Shown: piece after piece, positions 1 through 56,153 of the stretch
How positions within the stretch are numbered: position 1 is the stretch's first letter
Layout of the letters: each line of letters begins with the position of its first letter
Assembly (NCBI GenBank): GCA_960531495.1
Contig: OY482848.1
Location: 24,690,879-24,754,878 of the forward strand
Direction of reading: 5' to 3'
Origin: Zeus faber
Lineage: Eukaryota > Chordata > Actinopteri > Zeiformes > Zeidae
Length of the DNA stretch: 64,000 nt
The notes under the pieces: generated by a model
What the model saw: only the letters and a program-made list of their open reading frames with translations
What the model was told of the DNA's origin: nothing
Database searches by the model: none
Made by a program: the position numbers and the translations under genes

Positions 1-2246
1 AGGGAAGACAAATTTTTTTTACACCACATTAGTGAATTGCCTAATAATGCCTTCTAAAATTAGACGTATTCTTTAAAATAAATCTTCTAAAAATCTGTTA
101 TATTGTATTATATTCTGTTTTATATTGTAAAAAAACATAAAATTGCCTGTATGAACTACACAATGTAGTTTTCTACGTAGATATGTCTTCTGTGTTGAGC
201 TATGTATATGCCGAGACATGGTTCAGCAGTAACTACGGTATTCCCTCTGCAGTGTCTACAGTGGTGGTGAACTGTTCATAGTCCCGGAGCCGCTCTTCCT
301 ATAGGCAAGATAGGTGGCTGCCTAGGGCGCCATCCTGAGGGGGGGCGCAGAGAGGGAGTGATTGGGGCGCACCTGTCTCCCTCTCTGACGGTACAGACGA
401 CGCACACGCAAGCGATGCGCACGCCAGCGTTCTGGTGTGCCCACGATCAGCGCTCCACAACAGTGTGTTTTTATTTTATGTAGGCTATTTTATTTTACGT
501 CTCCTTATGGAACGAAACAAGTGCGTGTGGAACAAAACTGTTGGTAAGGGGGACACTTTCTCTGTGACTCTCTCCCCGATCGCCCCCTCTCCATGCGTTA
601 TGCACAGAAAATATAAAAAAATATATTTATGATTCCCCTGATTTATTTATTATTTGTATTTAGTTATTGTATTGTTATTAATTCCCCGTTTAAATGTTAT
701 CCCTGGGTAAGCTTATATCTGTTTTATCCTGTTATTGTAATGCATACTTACTGACTGAAAAAAAAAGGACTGCTTGACTTAAAGAATTTTGGTTGACTGA
801 CTGGTTTCCAACTGATGATTCGACTCGTCGACCTTCAGGGGGCAGCCCTAATGTCATCTACTGTATGTAAATATAATTTTTTGAGTATAATGTGAATGTT
901 AACACTTGAATGTCTGAGATACACACATTAAGGTGCTTTAGCTACTACAACACACATAGACTTTAGTTGGGCCCAGGTATATTAATTGTCGCCAAAGTAT
1001 ATTGGACCCATTTTAGCTATTTTTATTTATTTATTTATTTATTTTTAATCCGTCAGAGAACGACGCCATCCCAGTCGATTTTAGAAGATGCGGACACGGC
1101 TCTCCGCAGGGTTCCGAGCAGGAAGTGATGCTATGTCATTGGAACTCTGATAACTGGAGGTGATGCTGCGTTCAGGGGAAAAAATCTGTATCGGCATCTG
1201 TATAACAGTGTATCGGCTACACTGTTATTTTAAACCTCTGTATCAGTTTCAGCCCAGAATTTCACAATTGGTGCACTCCTATTGCACATCTTATTGTTTT
1301 ACCCAAATTTCGCCACTCTCCTCATCCCAGTTTTCGAGGCACACACGCGCAAAATATATAAAAAAAAAAATACAAAAACAAATTTAAAATGGACCAGCTC
1401 GACCCCGACGGAGATGTTATAATTCACGTTCTGTAATGTCCAAACTTATGTTCCGTGCTATTTCCCAGCATGAGTTCTCAATCTTTGTATTTTTAATAGT
1501 CATTATCGTGTTATTTATATTTAATAATATATTATAAACATATAGTGGGGTCGCATTAAATTTTCTTGTGAGCTGGATGTGGGCCCTCGGACCTGTGGTT
1601 TGACACTCACAGTATTTGAATCCTTCAGTTGAATTAAGATTAAATTAATCTTTACAAAAGATGGGATTGTGCTGGCGGAAAATAATAGGATGCAGCGTTG
1701 AAAATAAAATGATAGAATAATTAAAAATAAACTATTATAGTATTAACAGCAGAGCACATTGGGTAAAATAAAATGAAAGAACAAAAATAAATTAAACACT
1801 CATGTTATCATGCACATGGTGATTCGTGCTTAATCAAAAGCAAATACCCCCGTCTGGTTGTTTGTTAATTAAGTCTACCCTGAGTCGGAGTCAAAGGTGT
1901 GACCTGCATATCAACAGCCATCGCTCCCTCCCCAACGCTGTGTTAATAGACTTGGTGCTAAATCAAATTTAAACCCGTGCAATTTGGCAATGACCTTTTC
2001 TTTTTTCCGAGTTGAGAGAATTGAGAAAATATGACATTTCGGATGAATCGGCGCTCGTCTCCATTTCTAAGAAATTGCTCCGAATTATTTAGAGCTCTCA
2101 TCATCGTCGTCCCAAAAAACGCTGACTCCGAGGCATAAATGGTCATTTCATGGTCATTTTCTAACTGAGGGATAAACAAAACAAAAACGACTGCTGAATT
2201 ATGCATCCTTCTCCATCACCAAGGAGATGATGAGAGTGAAGGCCCT

Positions 2247-2284
<38 letters not shown>

Positions 2285-3245
2285 TGTTTATGTGTGTGTG
2301 TGTGTGGTCTTACGTGCACATGTACGTGCACTGGAAGTTGTTAATTGAGGACCCCCCTACTGAAAGCAGGAAGAAATAAAGCCCAGATATGAGTATCTAA
2401 CAGACTGTGGTAGACCCTGGAAGTAAATCTCATTATGGTCTGTTTATGTGTGCAGCACTGTCGTCAGAGCAACCGTTTAGGGATGAAATAAAAGGAAAAA
2501 ATTAAAGGAAATATGAAATGCGGATAGCAACTCATTCAACTCTCAAAAAAATAAATAAAAAAGAAAAAAAAAGTCACCCAAGAAGCCACTTGCGATATTT
2601 AATTTAAAGTGAACATAGTTTCTGATCCAGCAAAGTAGCATCTATTACGATTCATGAGAGTTTCACCTGTCGAATAATTATCAATAGGTAGGATCTGTCG
2701 CATTGCTAATTACTGGTATTGTTACCGAAAAGAAAATTTTTATTAATCCGCTGCGACGATACTCGCCTGTAATAAGCAAAACCCGAACTGAATCCAGAGG
2801 TCAGAGGGTCGTGGTCTCTGGCCTGTCGCCACTCAGCGCTCGGAGTCTAACCGCACCGATCATTACCCCGGCGGTTCCAAATGATGTGCGCTCAGCTCAA
2901 GGCCTAACTGCACATGTTCGTGCTTGTGTGAAGGGTGGAAGCCATTGGGGCCGTTTCAAGTTTTATTGTAGTGCAGTCTTTTTTTTTAATTGTCTCTCTG
3001 CTACTTTTATGCATGTCCTGGAGCTGTCAGGACTGAAGATGACTGGAAATTAAGACTCCAAGTCTCAATGATTCCATTGAGAAAGAAAAAAAATGGTCTA
3101 TGTGAGATTCCTCTGTGTTTAAATTGTCAGAGTCATTACAGTAGAGGTTAGAACTCTGTTTTAACGTGTGTGTGTGTGTGTGTGTGTTTGTTTGTGTATG
3201 TGTGTGCGTGCGCATGTGCGCGTGCGTGTGTGTGTGTGTGCCCAC
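1..3245. other. non-coding left flank, probably a kdm4c intron
   Basis: No exon-like reading frame with splice sites is visible on either strand. Because the kdm4c exon at 3246-3357 ends at a donor and the PHD/Tudor half of the protein has not appeared, this stretch is inferred to be the start of a long kdm4c intron. It is AT-rich, holds an imperfect (GT)n tract at 2251-2306 and looks like remnants of dispersed DNA elements around 300-850. The open frames here (for example minus strand 1958-2206) resemble nothing I know. Confidence 0.5.
3166..3240. repeat. imperfect (GT)n microsatellite
   Basis: Alternating GT with GC and AT interruptions, starting a few bases inside the kdm4c intron after exon 3246-3357; sense-strand (CA)n for kdm4c. 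Confidence 0.95.
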
Positions 3246-17564
<14,319 letters not shown>

Positions 17565-18849
17565 CCTGCCGCCTCAGCAGATAAAGCTGGGGGAATATTT
17601 AGAAAAACAGTATGTATTAAAATCAGCCTTGTTTATTTAAAGTGGAAATCCACAAGATTGTCTGTGTCGGGTGTATGAGACGAAGAATTCAGTCCCAGAA
17701 TTCCATTCCATTCCAAACAGCAACTTTTTTCTGAATATCCCATTTTACACTCGTCTACGTCACTTTGTTTCATCTCTGATTACATTATTTTCCTCTTGGT
17801 CATTTAAGGTTTTGGGGATATAATTTCTGTCATTCACGTCTTGCAGGTGCCCAATCAGTGGATTCTTTACCGGAAAGGTGGACCCTGACAGCAACGAGGG
17901 AAAAAGCATATAGAGGCGCACGTGCATGACGCAAACACGGGATAAATAGAAAATATGGGATTTCTTTAACAAAAAAATCTTATGGATGACCACTTTAATA
18001 CATTTTCAGTAAATATATATATAATTCATGCTAAGAAATAATTATATTTAATAATAATTGTATAGAAAAGATGAACACAATTTATGATGGACATAAATAA
18101 TATTTGGTATACAATATAACAAAAAATACAGTCGTATATACTACTAAATTTTTTATTATGATTAATGTCATCATTAACGGAGGCCTGAATATTTAATAGA
18201 AGTGGATAGATCAGATGAATTAGACAGCGTGTTGTTCGTGAATCCCACTAGAGGGCGGGAGAGTCCCTCTAAATATGCCCAAATAATCCGAAAGGTTGAC
18301 GCTGAGGCACCAGCAGGTCGAGTCCCTGATCCCTCTCCCAACTCCAGATCCACTTTGTTTTGGGACAAAGGATCCCGACCCACTGACATTTAAACTGTGA
18401 CTGTCACCAAGCTTCTTTAGCTTTAACTGGAAGGAAACACACATGCTCTAAGGCCGTGCGATCACGTTATATAACATAGCGTAACAACGATTTTATTAAT
18501 ATTATTATTATTTGTATTATTATCTGTATTATTATAATTATTTGTATTATTATAATTATCAATAATGATGTTATTATTAATTATTATTATCATGATGATG
18601 ATAATAATCATGATAATAATAAATAACATGAATTGGCTCGTGTCGGAGGTCTTGTTATGGGTTCACGTTACTCTGAGACATAAACAATAAAAACAATCAC
18701 GTGGAAATCACCCAGTGCGTGCAAGATAGGGCCTGCTATTGGTTTACGAGGATTAATTAAAAAAAATGAATATTCAAAACACCGCGTTTCCTAAATTGAG
18801 TCATACATTCGCGTTTGACACCGCAAAATAAACCCAGAAACACATTTCG

Positions 18850-19342
18850 CTTTGTTGATCTTTGTTGTGCGTCTGAGCAGCTAGCTAGCCTGTTAGCATG
18901 CTAGCCTGGGTTTAAATACCCCTTGCAAGGTGGCTACAGATGCTAGGCCCGCAGCTAGCTCTGTAGTTTGGGTTTCAACACCGGATAAACCCGACGTGTA
19001 TACCGCATGTACAAATACCCTCCGCTTGTAAACGCGCCGAGCGGATATTTCAGTGTGGTGTCGACAGCTGAGCGACAGATGGACCGACGTTGGCGAAGCG
19101 TCCGAAGCCCCTAGTGCCAATTTAGTAGCCTACCCCGAGCTGCCTTTTAGCCGCGTCCCAGCGCGGCTAATTCAGCACCAGCGGCAGCAATGGAGTCGCG
19201 ATTATGTTTACCCTCCTGTTTGGGTGACGGAGGAGCAGCGCCCGGCTAGGGCAGCGGGGTGTGGTGGCCTCGTACCTCGGTTTGAAGCACGGTGTCCTGT
19301 TGCTGTTGTTGCTCGTCCCTCCAGCTGTTTCACATGACAGCT

Positions 19343-19377
<35 letters not shown>

Positions 19378-19750
19378 TGCTGCTGCTGCTGCTACTGCTG
19401 CCTGAGCCCGAGTGGAGGCGTTCCAGTTCACCCGCACTACAGCCCGTGGACACAATTAAATCGTTATTATCATTATCTTAAATATGACTATAACGCGTGG
19501 ACGTAAGTGATTAAATTCTATAAATGTGAATCACATCATATTACATTTTTTTTTTTTTTTGTGATGTAATATTGCGATATTTGATCATCACCGGTGTATC
19601 GGTCGGTTGAGCCGCTCCCGATCTGTGCAGCATGGGATGGGGTTGCGACGCGAGTGAAGGGAAGGCGCACAGGCCATCCCCTCACTGTGAGATCTGGTCA
19701 CGGCGAACAGGACGATCCGCAACGCAGCCACGATTCTACTACGAAACCCG
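18850..19750. promoter_or_regulatory. probable kdm4c promoter / CpG-rich region
   Basis: After AT-rich flanks the sequence becomes CpG-dense (GCGCCGAGCGG, GGACCGACGTTGG, CGCGTCCCAGCGCGG and others) upstream of the kdm4c 5' UTR acceptor. It contains a (CCG)n(CTG)n triplet run at 19342-19400. This is the only GC-rich block between kdm4c and ecpas apart from the one at the ecpas start, so assigning it to kdm4c is an inference from position. A minus-strand donor-like site (ACCGAG|gtacga) near 19275 could end a non-coding first exon. Confidence 0.4.
19342..19400. repeat. compound (CCG)n(CTG)n triplet repeat
   Basis: About twelve CCG units run directly into about six CTG/CTA units. On the kdm4c sense strand this is (CAG)n(CGG)n. 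Both halves belong to classes that form hairpins or quadruplexes and vary in length. Confidence 0.9.
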
Positions 19751-20106
19751 CACCTGAAATGAAATAAGAACAGACGAGACGAGACGAGACGAGTGTGAGG
19801 GGGAAAAAAATGCAGATGATCATTTCTTTGAATGACATCTCACATGTTTTAAATGGGACAATTGCCCTTTTGTATGTTACGTAGCTTTAAAAACCCATTG
19901 CCTTGGGGTTTTAATGAGCTCAAGTCAAGAGACTATTCTCTCGGATTATGCCACACTGTATTGTAAAGACCAGATCATATTCCATCTCCACTCCAGCTTG
20001 TGTGGAGATAAGGATAGCCTTAGGGGTCTTGGCAGACTATTGCGGTTTGTTTTATAGGACAGTAAGATTGTATCTGTGACCGGAGTTTGACTGTTGAATC
20101 ATTGTA

Positions 20107-20470
20107 CAGTGGTACCTCGACATACGACTGTAATTTGTTCTGTAAGAACGGTCGTATGTTAAAACAATCGTATGTCGAGGCAATTTTTCCCATATCAATT
20201 ATGAAACTCATGAAGGGTGAAAATAAACAAAATACACAGCACAAACACAGTAATTATGAAAAAAATATTGATAAGCCACGAACTACGTGCACACACGATG
20301 TAGGTCGCCCGCTGACTGACTGCTGACTGGCCGCCGACGCACCAACTGCAAATTTCCACGGTCGTATCTTGGAGCAGTCGGTCGCAAGTCGATACAAAAT
20401 TTCGCGACTATCGCTACTCGCATTTTGGAGTAGTCGTAAGTAGATGCAGTCGTAAGTTGAGGTACAACTG
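20107..20470. mobile_element. Tigger-like (TcMar) MITE
   Basis: A 364 bp element with inverted ends: the left begins CAGTGGTACCTCGACATACG, and the reverse complement of the right end begins CAGTTGTACCTCAACTTACG. It is flanked on both sides by TA (20105-20106 and 20471-20472), as expected for the Tc1/mariner superfamily. Internal sequence repeats the TCGTATGT / TCGTAAGT theme and has no coding capacity. Confidence 0.85.
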
Positions 20471-20685
20471 TACCAGAGAAACACCAGGTGAAATGATTGG
20501 GGGGCATAGTCTTGTAAATGACAAGCTGACCAATGGCACACAACCTCTCATCGGTATATAGGCCTCTTCAGCAGAAGCAGGGGCAGTTGATCAGATCACT
20601 GTTTCGAAGTACATCTGTATTTTTCTCTTTATTCTGCAGAATAAATATCTTTATATTTAGTTTTATCAATTAGTTTTATCAATTT

Positions 20686-20711
20686 AGCTTAACAAAAGCT
20701 TTTGTTAAGCT
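20686..20711. repeat. perfect 26 bp palindrome
   Basis: AGCTTAACAAAAG followed by its exact reverse complement, with no spacer, in an AT-rich intergenic stretch. It is preceded by a direct duplication of TTAGTTTTATCAAT. Confidence 0.95.
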
Positions 20712-23409
20712 TCAAAATCTATAATCTAAAATACCCGGTGGGACTGCTGGAAAGGATACTGCAAGGCTTTAAATTAATTTAAAAAAAAGTATAGCAAGGC
20801 GAGAGAGAGCTGTAAAGTTAGTTGATGGACTGAAAGGATTATGGAACTTGATTTGTAAGACAATGAAATTGGAAAAGTAAGCACATGATGCATTTGGGAG
20901 TCTACGTTTAGGATGGAACTTGGAGCAAAGACAGTTGTAAATGTAATTTTAGTAAGATATTGGTTCAGCAGAGGAAGCTGCAGGACCGAGTGATTCAACT
21001 AATAGTCAAATGGTGCTCTGTGTGATTATGGTTAACTAGTGGTGTTAAGCAGACTTAATGAAAATCGAATTTAATTTAAGTATCAGTTAACAACAGTAGT
21101 CTATGCTAAGGTAGTATGAAAAGATAGTGAACAGTTTGAACTGTTGGATTGTGTTCAGAGAGATGATTGTGATAGTGATCATAGTGGTGTGGTGAGTTGA
21201 AGCAGATATCAAGTTGCTGGAAAAAGTGTCTGTTGGTTTATTAATGCTACTTTGGTAAAGATGAGGAGTATGATGAGTCTTTGTTTTCAGAACTGTAGTT
21301 TGTGCTTTGTTAATAGCTTTTATCGCAAAGCGTTTTTTAGTTTTTTTTATAGCATTCCAAATTGATAAAACTAAATTGATCAATATAAATTGGGAAGAAA
21401 ATGCTTCCAAAATATATTTTTGTGACATCACAGAGAGCAGATATGATGCATAATAGCAGCAGAAATGCATTTGTTTTTGGTTTATAAAGTTTGAGTTATT
21501 TATTTTCTCTTTTTGAGTTCTTTGTTTTGTGTTCTTGTGTCAAAGTGATCTGCTGGTTGAGATAAGATAATCCTTTTTACCATCCCACTGTGGGGTAGTT
21601 TGCAGTGTTACAGCAGCAACAGGATGGCACAATAGCATGAAGCAAAGTATTAGTAAGCAAAGCATTAGTAAATTGATTATTCTAAATTCAAGGATATGAT
21701 AAATAAGTAAACAGTATAGATTAGACAGTATACATTAAATAGTTATATTGCATGAGTAAAATGTTAGTTATGGTGTGATATACAGTAGTGTTTGTGTGTT
21801 CAAATCCTTACCGGTTACTTTTTTCAGTAAGGCTGGTAATTGTTTAAGTATAATCAAACAACATTACTTTTTTATTTCTTTTTTTTACTCTAGAAGTGAT
21901 CTCGACTTGACATTGAATAAGGTACCCGTTGATATACAGTATAAAACTTAGCAAGTAGGTTAACAGAGACGGATAATTGTTTTGTTTTGTGCACTAGAGA
22001 TGTAATGGAATGTGTACATTCGCTAAGTAAAATTTGAAGCACTAAAATAAATATGAAATACGTTGGCCGTTTCAATGGCTTTCAATTTGGGCATTCCAAA
22101 TTGAAAGTTCTAATTTGGAAATATCTTGTGAATCGATTAATGTTGTAATTGTGTATTGATGGATATTAACCAACCCGTCTATTCAGTGTTTTATTTCCGC
22201 AGCTTTTAAGGATTTGAATAGGAATCCACTGGGCTGCAGTTTGACTTTTGGCCAGTGTAGATGTAACTGCGTCTGATTGGGAAGACCTGAAGGATTGACA
22301 ACAGAATTGATCAAAGAGAATGGCTCTGCAATTGAGTAAGGCCATAACGTGTCCAGCATTCAAAGGTCCTTGTAAATTATTGACATTATTGCTATTTGTA
22401 TTTAACAAATTTACAAATATGATTATTTAATCGGCTCAATTTGAATTGTTGGATTAAATACATGCAAGCATATAAATGGAAAGACCTTGATTTAATTTAG
22501 CTCTATACCTCGTATTGAGCTCCATCGTGAAATTATTGTCAGATATTATACAGTGCCCTATATAACCATAATCATTTTGATTAGTTCTCATTAAATTGTG
22601 ACTAAATTGTGATTAAATTCTCCTAAATTTACATAGTTATTATTATTGATTAATGATTACTGTGTTATCACTTAGAGACATTACTGTCAGAGAACCCTGG
22701 AGTGTTTATCTTTATGACACTGCCTGTTACTGTGGTAGACCTCTTCTTTCATCTTTTGACAATGTCTGCAACAAACACATTAAACTCCCCAGGGCTTCAC
22801 CGAGGCCGGAAGGACATTTCTATTTGTCTGATATTTTGCTGGGGGACACTCTACTCCTGGGGAGTAGAGTGCCTACTCTACTCCTCTACTCCTACTCCTA
22901 CTCTACAACTACTCCTAGGGCTGAGAAGGTCTGTGAAGACCTTGTGTACAGAGATCCAGTTTGGTCAACATCAGGCTGAATAACTTGGGACATTTTTTGA
23001 ACAACGAACAAAGGTCTGTCAAATGAAATGAAATGCAAGTGTTGACAACTGCTGCTCCTCCTCTCCACCAACAAACATGAAGTGTTTTGTCCTCCAAGTA
23101 CTGCAAACACACAATTGGAAAAAGGTGTTGTGCGCAATTGAGGACCCTAACCAACTATTCTCCTCTGGACCCTCATACGGAGATGTCACTGCATCAGACA
23201 AAACATTGAACTGAATGAATGCAATCTGAATGTTTTTTTTCTTCTCCAACTGGGAGTTGGGGGATGATTGATCGCCTTAAGTCCTGCTGGAAATGACATC
23301 TGTGTGCTCCCTGGGGGGCTATTTTTGTGTGTTTGCAGCTCTTGTTTTATCAATCTGTCTATCCTGATAGTACACAGATTATTAAATGTTCTCTGAGAAA
23401 AACTATATT

Positions 23410-23697
23410 GTAGTGCATTGCACTGCTGCCTCACAGCAAGAAGGTCCTGGGTTCAATTCCCCCCCACCAAGAACATGCAGAACATCATCATCTGACCAGC
23501 AATGGACACTTGTAGATTGTACCCAGGCACATCGCTGTCTGCTGCTCACTGGCCCTGGCTTCCCCCCAGAGGTAAGACAAGCCAAGATGGGTCAAAATCA
23601 GAGAACAAGTTGACCATTGAAGCGTCTGTGTTGGTCACCGTCACCGCATGTCTTGTGTTGTGTTGTGGTGTGTGATGAATAAAGAATCTTGATCATC
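23410..23697 (+). mobile_element. tRNA-derived SINE, copy 1
   Basis: The head carries CACTGCTGCCTCACAGCAAG and a B-box-like GGGTTCAATTCC, followed by the family-specific body (CATCATCTGACCAGCAATGG, GACAAGCCAAGATGGGTCAA) and a tail ending in AATAAAGAATCTTG. It matches the two copies at 56763-57171 and 57894-58135; the tRNA-like 5' edge is truncated and an internal block is missing compared with copy 2. Confidence 0.75.
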
Positions 23698-24077
23698 TTC
23701 GCACAGTGAGAATAGATAAGACAAACAGGACAGCTCAGTGGAGAACACAAAGTGTTTCAGAGTAAGAGAATAAACACTAATAATAAAGTATCTAATAAAG
23801 CATCAAACAGCTGAATAAATATACAATGTAGTTATTTACTATGAAAAATAGAATAGAAATAATGTTATAAAACAAATTTTCAATTAAAAATAAAATTAAT
23901 AAACACCGGCACAAAATAACATGATCTCTGAATGCATTTCCTTCGTTAAATATCGCCGCGCTGTCCGTCACCTTGGCAACGCATTATTTGGGGATTTGCA
24001 TATTGATGTTCCGCGGCTCGGTGGGAGGCGGCTCCAGCGGCTCCAACTGGGAGGGTCGCACGGGACTTTCTGCAAAC

Positions 24078-53148
<29,071 letters not shown>

Positions 53149-53436
53149 ACACAGGACACCAGACTTCCGACCATACACTGGCACCCTCCAGTCCAATCTC
53201 TTTGAACAGATATGTATGTGGGCGTTGAAGCTGGATAGTGCAGAAGGCACTGCTCCACCCCTAAATAATGCTGGCTGATTTAGGCTGACGGCTGGGAGCA
53301 AACTACTTTTGTCTTAAAGAGACTACTTCAAAACGACTCTCTCAGAGTCTAAATGTGGACAATACAAAAGACGATAAATCTGTCAACAGGTTTATGTATT
53401 TGGTTCATTTTAAATAACTGATCAGGTAATATTTTG

Positions 53437-53442
53437 AATAAA
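53437..53442 (+). terminator. ecpas polyadenylation signal, proximal
   Basis: AATAAA 289 bases after the ecpas stop codon; it would give a 3' UTR of about 310 nt. Confidence 0.6.
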
Positions 53443-53956
53443 TTGTATGAACCAATGTGTTTTTTTTTGTTTTTTTTGGTGAAAGCTGTATACGTATTCC
53501 TCCCGTGGGGAGTTTTGAACTACTGCTGTGGTGTAATCATGAGATAAGCGCAACAACAACAACGGGTCCCTCTGTTTTGCAGGGAGGTCGTCACTCAGAG
53601 CCAGAGATTAGATCATATCTAGATGTGGCACTGCTGTTTGCCAAGAACTATAAAATAAAAAATAAACAATAAAAAAAAAAAAGCGTCAACTGTGCAGATG
53701 GATGAAATTTAAGGTGGGTGGAAATAACTCTGCAAGACAAAGGGCATTGTGCATCAGTCCATTTTAAGAAACTTGTGTGTTTGTGTGCTTTTTTTTTTTT
53801 TTTTTTTTTGCTTTTTTTTTTTTTTTTTTTCCTCCCCCAAACCATTCGAATGACGAATGCGGGTGTTTAACAGTTAATTTTTTTAGAAGCCTTGAAAATT
53901 GAAAAGCCAGTTGTAATGTTAATGTGAGAGGCAGGTGTTGTGTTCATTTGTCCCCT

Positions 53957-53962
53957 AATAAA
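53957..53962 (+). terminator. ecpas polyadenylation signal, distal
   Basis: AATAAAG at the end of sequence that still reads like 3' UTR, a possible distal site giving a UTR of about 830 nt. T-rich runs at 53790-53830 lie between the two signals. Confidence 0.45.
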
Positions 53963-54417
53963 GAAAAACAGTGAAAACTTGAAGATACCACACTCTTTTT
54001 TTGATGTCTAAAATTGTATTCCCCTTGCAATCAGTTTCAATAATCATGCAATAAGAAAATAACACTTAGTCACAGTGCATGCGCTCAGCCTGTCACCACA
54101 ACTTTTCACTCCAGCCGTTTGACCAAAAGTGGCATCTGGTGTAAAGTAAATAATACAGCACCCACGGTACCATTATGTTGCATAACTTGGAGTGAGATGC
54201 GTGTAGACATAACGCATAACTCGTGTCGAGCCGCATACACGCATACTATCCTGACGTCCATTTGTTCAACCAGTGACTGCAACACATCAGCATCATTAAA
54301 TTCAAGAGACAAACTGCTGAACCAAGCTCTTAAAGTGTCTCTGCTAACAAGAGCAGTGTTCCAGTGGTCTAGGAGCAGCCCCCTCCAGAAACACCGGACG
54401 GCCTCCAATGCAACCGA

Positions 54418-56153
54418 AAGCTGTGTTTCCACCGCAGGAACTTTCCCCAGCAACTACTAACCTTTGGAGGAACTCGGTGCGCTTCCGCCACAGGAACCAA
54501 GGTCTAAGTTAAGTTCCCGGGGTAAAAGTCTCCAGGAACCAAAAAGTCCCCGCTCCGGGGGGAGGGTTGTACTTTTCAAAAGTCCAGGAACTTTGGGGGT
54601 GGGACTTGCAGCACTGAACATTTCTGATTCGTCGAGTACTAGCAGCATTTTTTTTCAGACACCATTTCTTTAAATCTGAAGTCGCAAACGGCTGTATGGA
54701 CATATGGGGGAGGGATCGGCTCCCCGTCCTCGGGCCTTGATTCCAGGCAACGCTCCCCAGCCTCTGCATCTCCCTCAGCATCCTCGCCAGGTGGATCAGA
54801 AGGAGTTGGAGTTGGCCACGCACCCTAACCCTAACCCTGGTAGAGGAGGAGGTGGAAGGAGAAGAGCCAGCTGAGGAGGCACAAGGTGCTGCTCACAAAC
54901 CCTCCAAGGGGCCTTTCCACCAGGACCTGCTGCATCTCCCGGAGCGAGCTCTGGCAAAGCTGGGGATCCCGTGGGCAGACCCCGAGCCCGCCCCTCCCTC
55001 TGCTCTCCGGGGCGTATTTTACGGAGGCTGGGGATCGGCTTCCCTCCCGGTGCTGGAGGATTTCACTAAGGAGGTGAGGTTGTCTCGTGGTGGTCCTCAG
55101 AAGACGCGCTCCCCCATCCAGGCGTTCAACCGGTGGTCTACCCTGGACGCGAAGCCAGAGTTGGGATACCTGGCGATGCCGCCCCTAGGGGGAATCAGTA
55201 GCTGCCCACCTGTGCCACTCCCTCCCCGCAGAAAAGCCTCAGCTACCGTCCAAGGCGTGTAGACTGGCGGCTAATTTGTCAGAGAAATCCTACAAGGCCG
55301 TGGGGCAGGCTGCGGCCCTGCTTAATAATGTCTGCCTGCTGCAGGCCCACCAGGCCAGGCTCCTACGGGAGCTGGAGGGGCAGGCCACCCACGAGACCTA
55401 CCTGGAACTGTGCAAGGCTCGCTCGCTCAAGAGGTGAATAATATGACAGGTGGTGACCCAGGATATAAACTGGGGGGCGGGCAGTATGATGGGTGTTCTA
55501 GAGGCCCAATCACAGCCTTTCAGGGCCAAGTTGAGACGGCTGGTCTAAAGAAAAATTTGTCTTTGGGCTTTATTCAGTGGAGCTGTCTGGAGACAGCTGA
55601 AGGCATAATAAGAACTCTCGTTCTTCATTCATACAACCAGGGTTGTTGCACGACCCAAACGATTTTTTGTTCTAAAAACAGAAAACGAAAAGACGAACGA
55701 GTATGTGTATGAACACACAAACTGACATGTGGGGTGTGTAGTGAGTACGATGTTGCCCTCCTACACAGCAGACCCCGGTTTGATTCCCTGTGTGTCATCT
55801 CATGTTTTTCAATATGTTTCAAACTTGATGATGAAATCTTGCTTGTGAGGGCGAATATCTTTTTTGATAGTTAATACGAGGACAAAAGAATAAAATGGGT
55901 AAAGACAATCAAAGTGATATTCCACAATATCAAGAAGAAAGGTTCTTCTTGTTGGTGTATGGTCTTCTGCATTAACATCACCTACTATACTGGAGTGGAG
56001 CAGTTTGTTGCGAATTTGACGTGAGCAGTTGATTTTTCATACGACAGCGGACTAATTTGCATCGTCACGGTTCTTGAGACTGCGGCGGAAACGCAGACAA
56101 CTGGCTGAAGGAACCTTGTAGTGCTGGGTACTTTGGGTGGGAACACGGCTTAT
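54418..56153. mobile_element. possible PIF/Harbinger-like element
   Basis: The left end AAGCTGTGTTTCCACCGCAG and the reverse complement of the right end AAGCCGTGTTCCCACCCAAA form an inverted pair; both are followed inward by GGAAC/GTACTTT-type motifs typical of fish elements with a GTGTTTCCACC start. No transposase is recognisable inside. The outer limits and target duplication (3 bp in Harbinger) are not clear. Confidence 0.4.
54730..55440 (+). mobile_element. DIRS-like retrotransposon fragment (fossil)
   Basis: Two neighbouring coding-like blocks resemble the gag-like protein of DIRS elements: a Pro-rich segment with a LEDFTKEVR...GYLAMPP pattern, and a helical segment with KSYKAVGQAAALLN and LLRELEG. 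Reverse transcriptase and tyrosine recombinase are absent, so only a small part of an element is present. It is broken and looks old. It sits within the terminal-repeat element listed at 54418-56153. Confidence 0.55.

Noticed and set aside
20480-20660. LTR-like promoter arrangement (CCAAT, TATATA, AATAAA spacing)
   Set aside because: No partner repeat, no element boundaries and no coding remnant found nearby.
54106-54453. 115-codon minus-strand frame with protein-like composition
   Set aside because: It crosses the presumed element end at 54418, lacks a recognisable domain, and has no gene context.
54816-54840. Telomere-like CCCTAACCCTAACCCT
   Set aside because: Only about three units inside a mobile-element fragment; too short to call an interstitial telomere.
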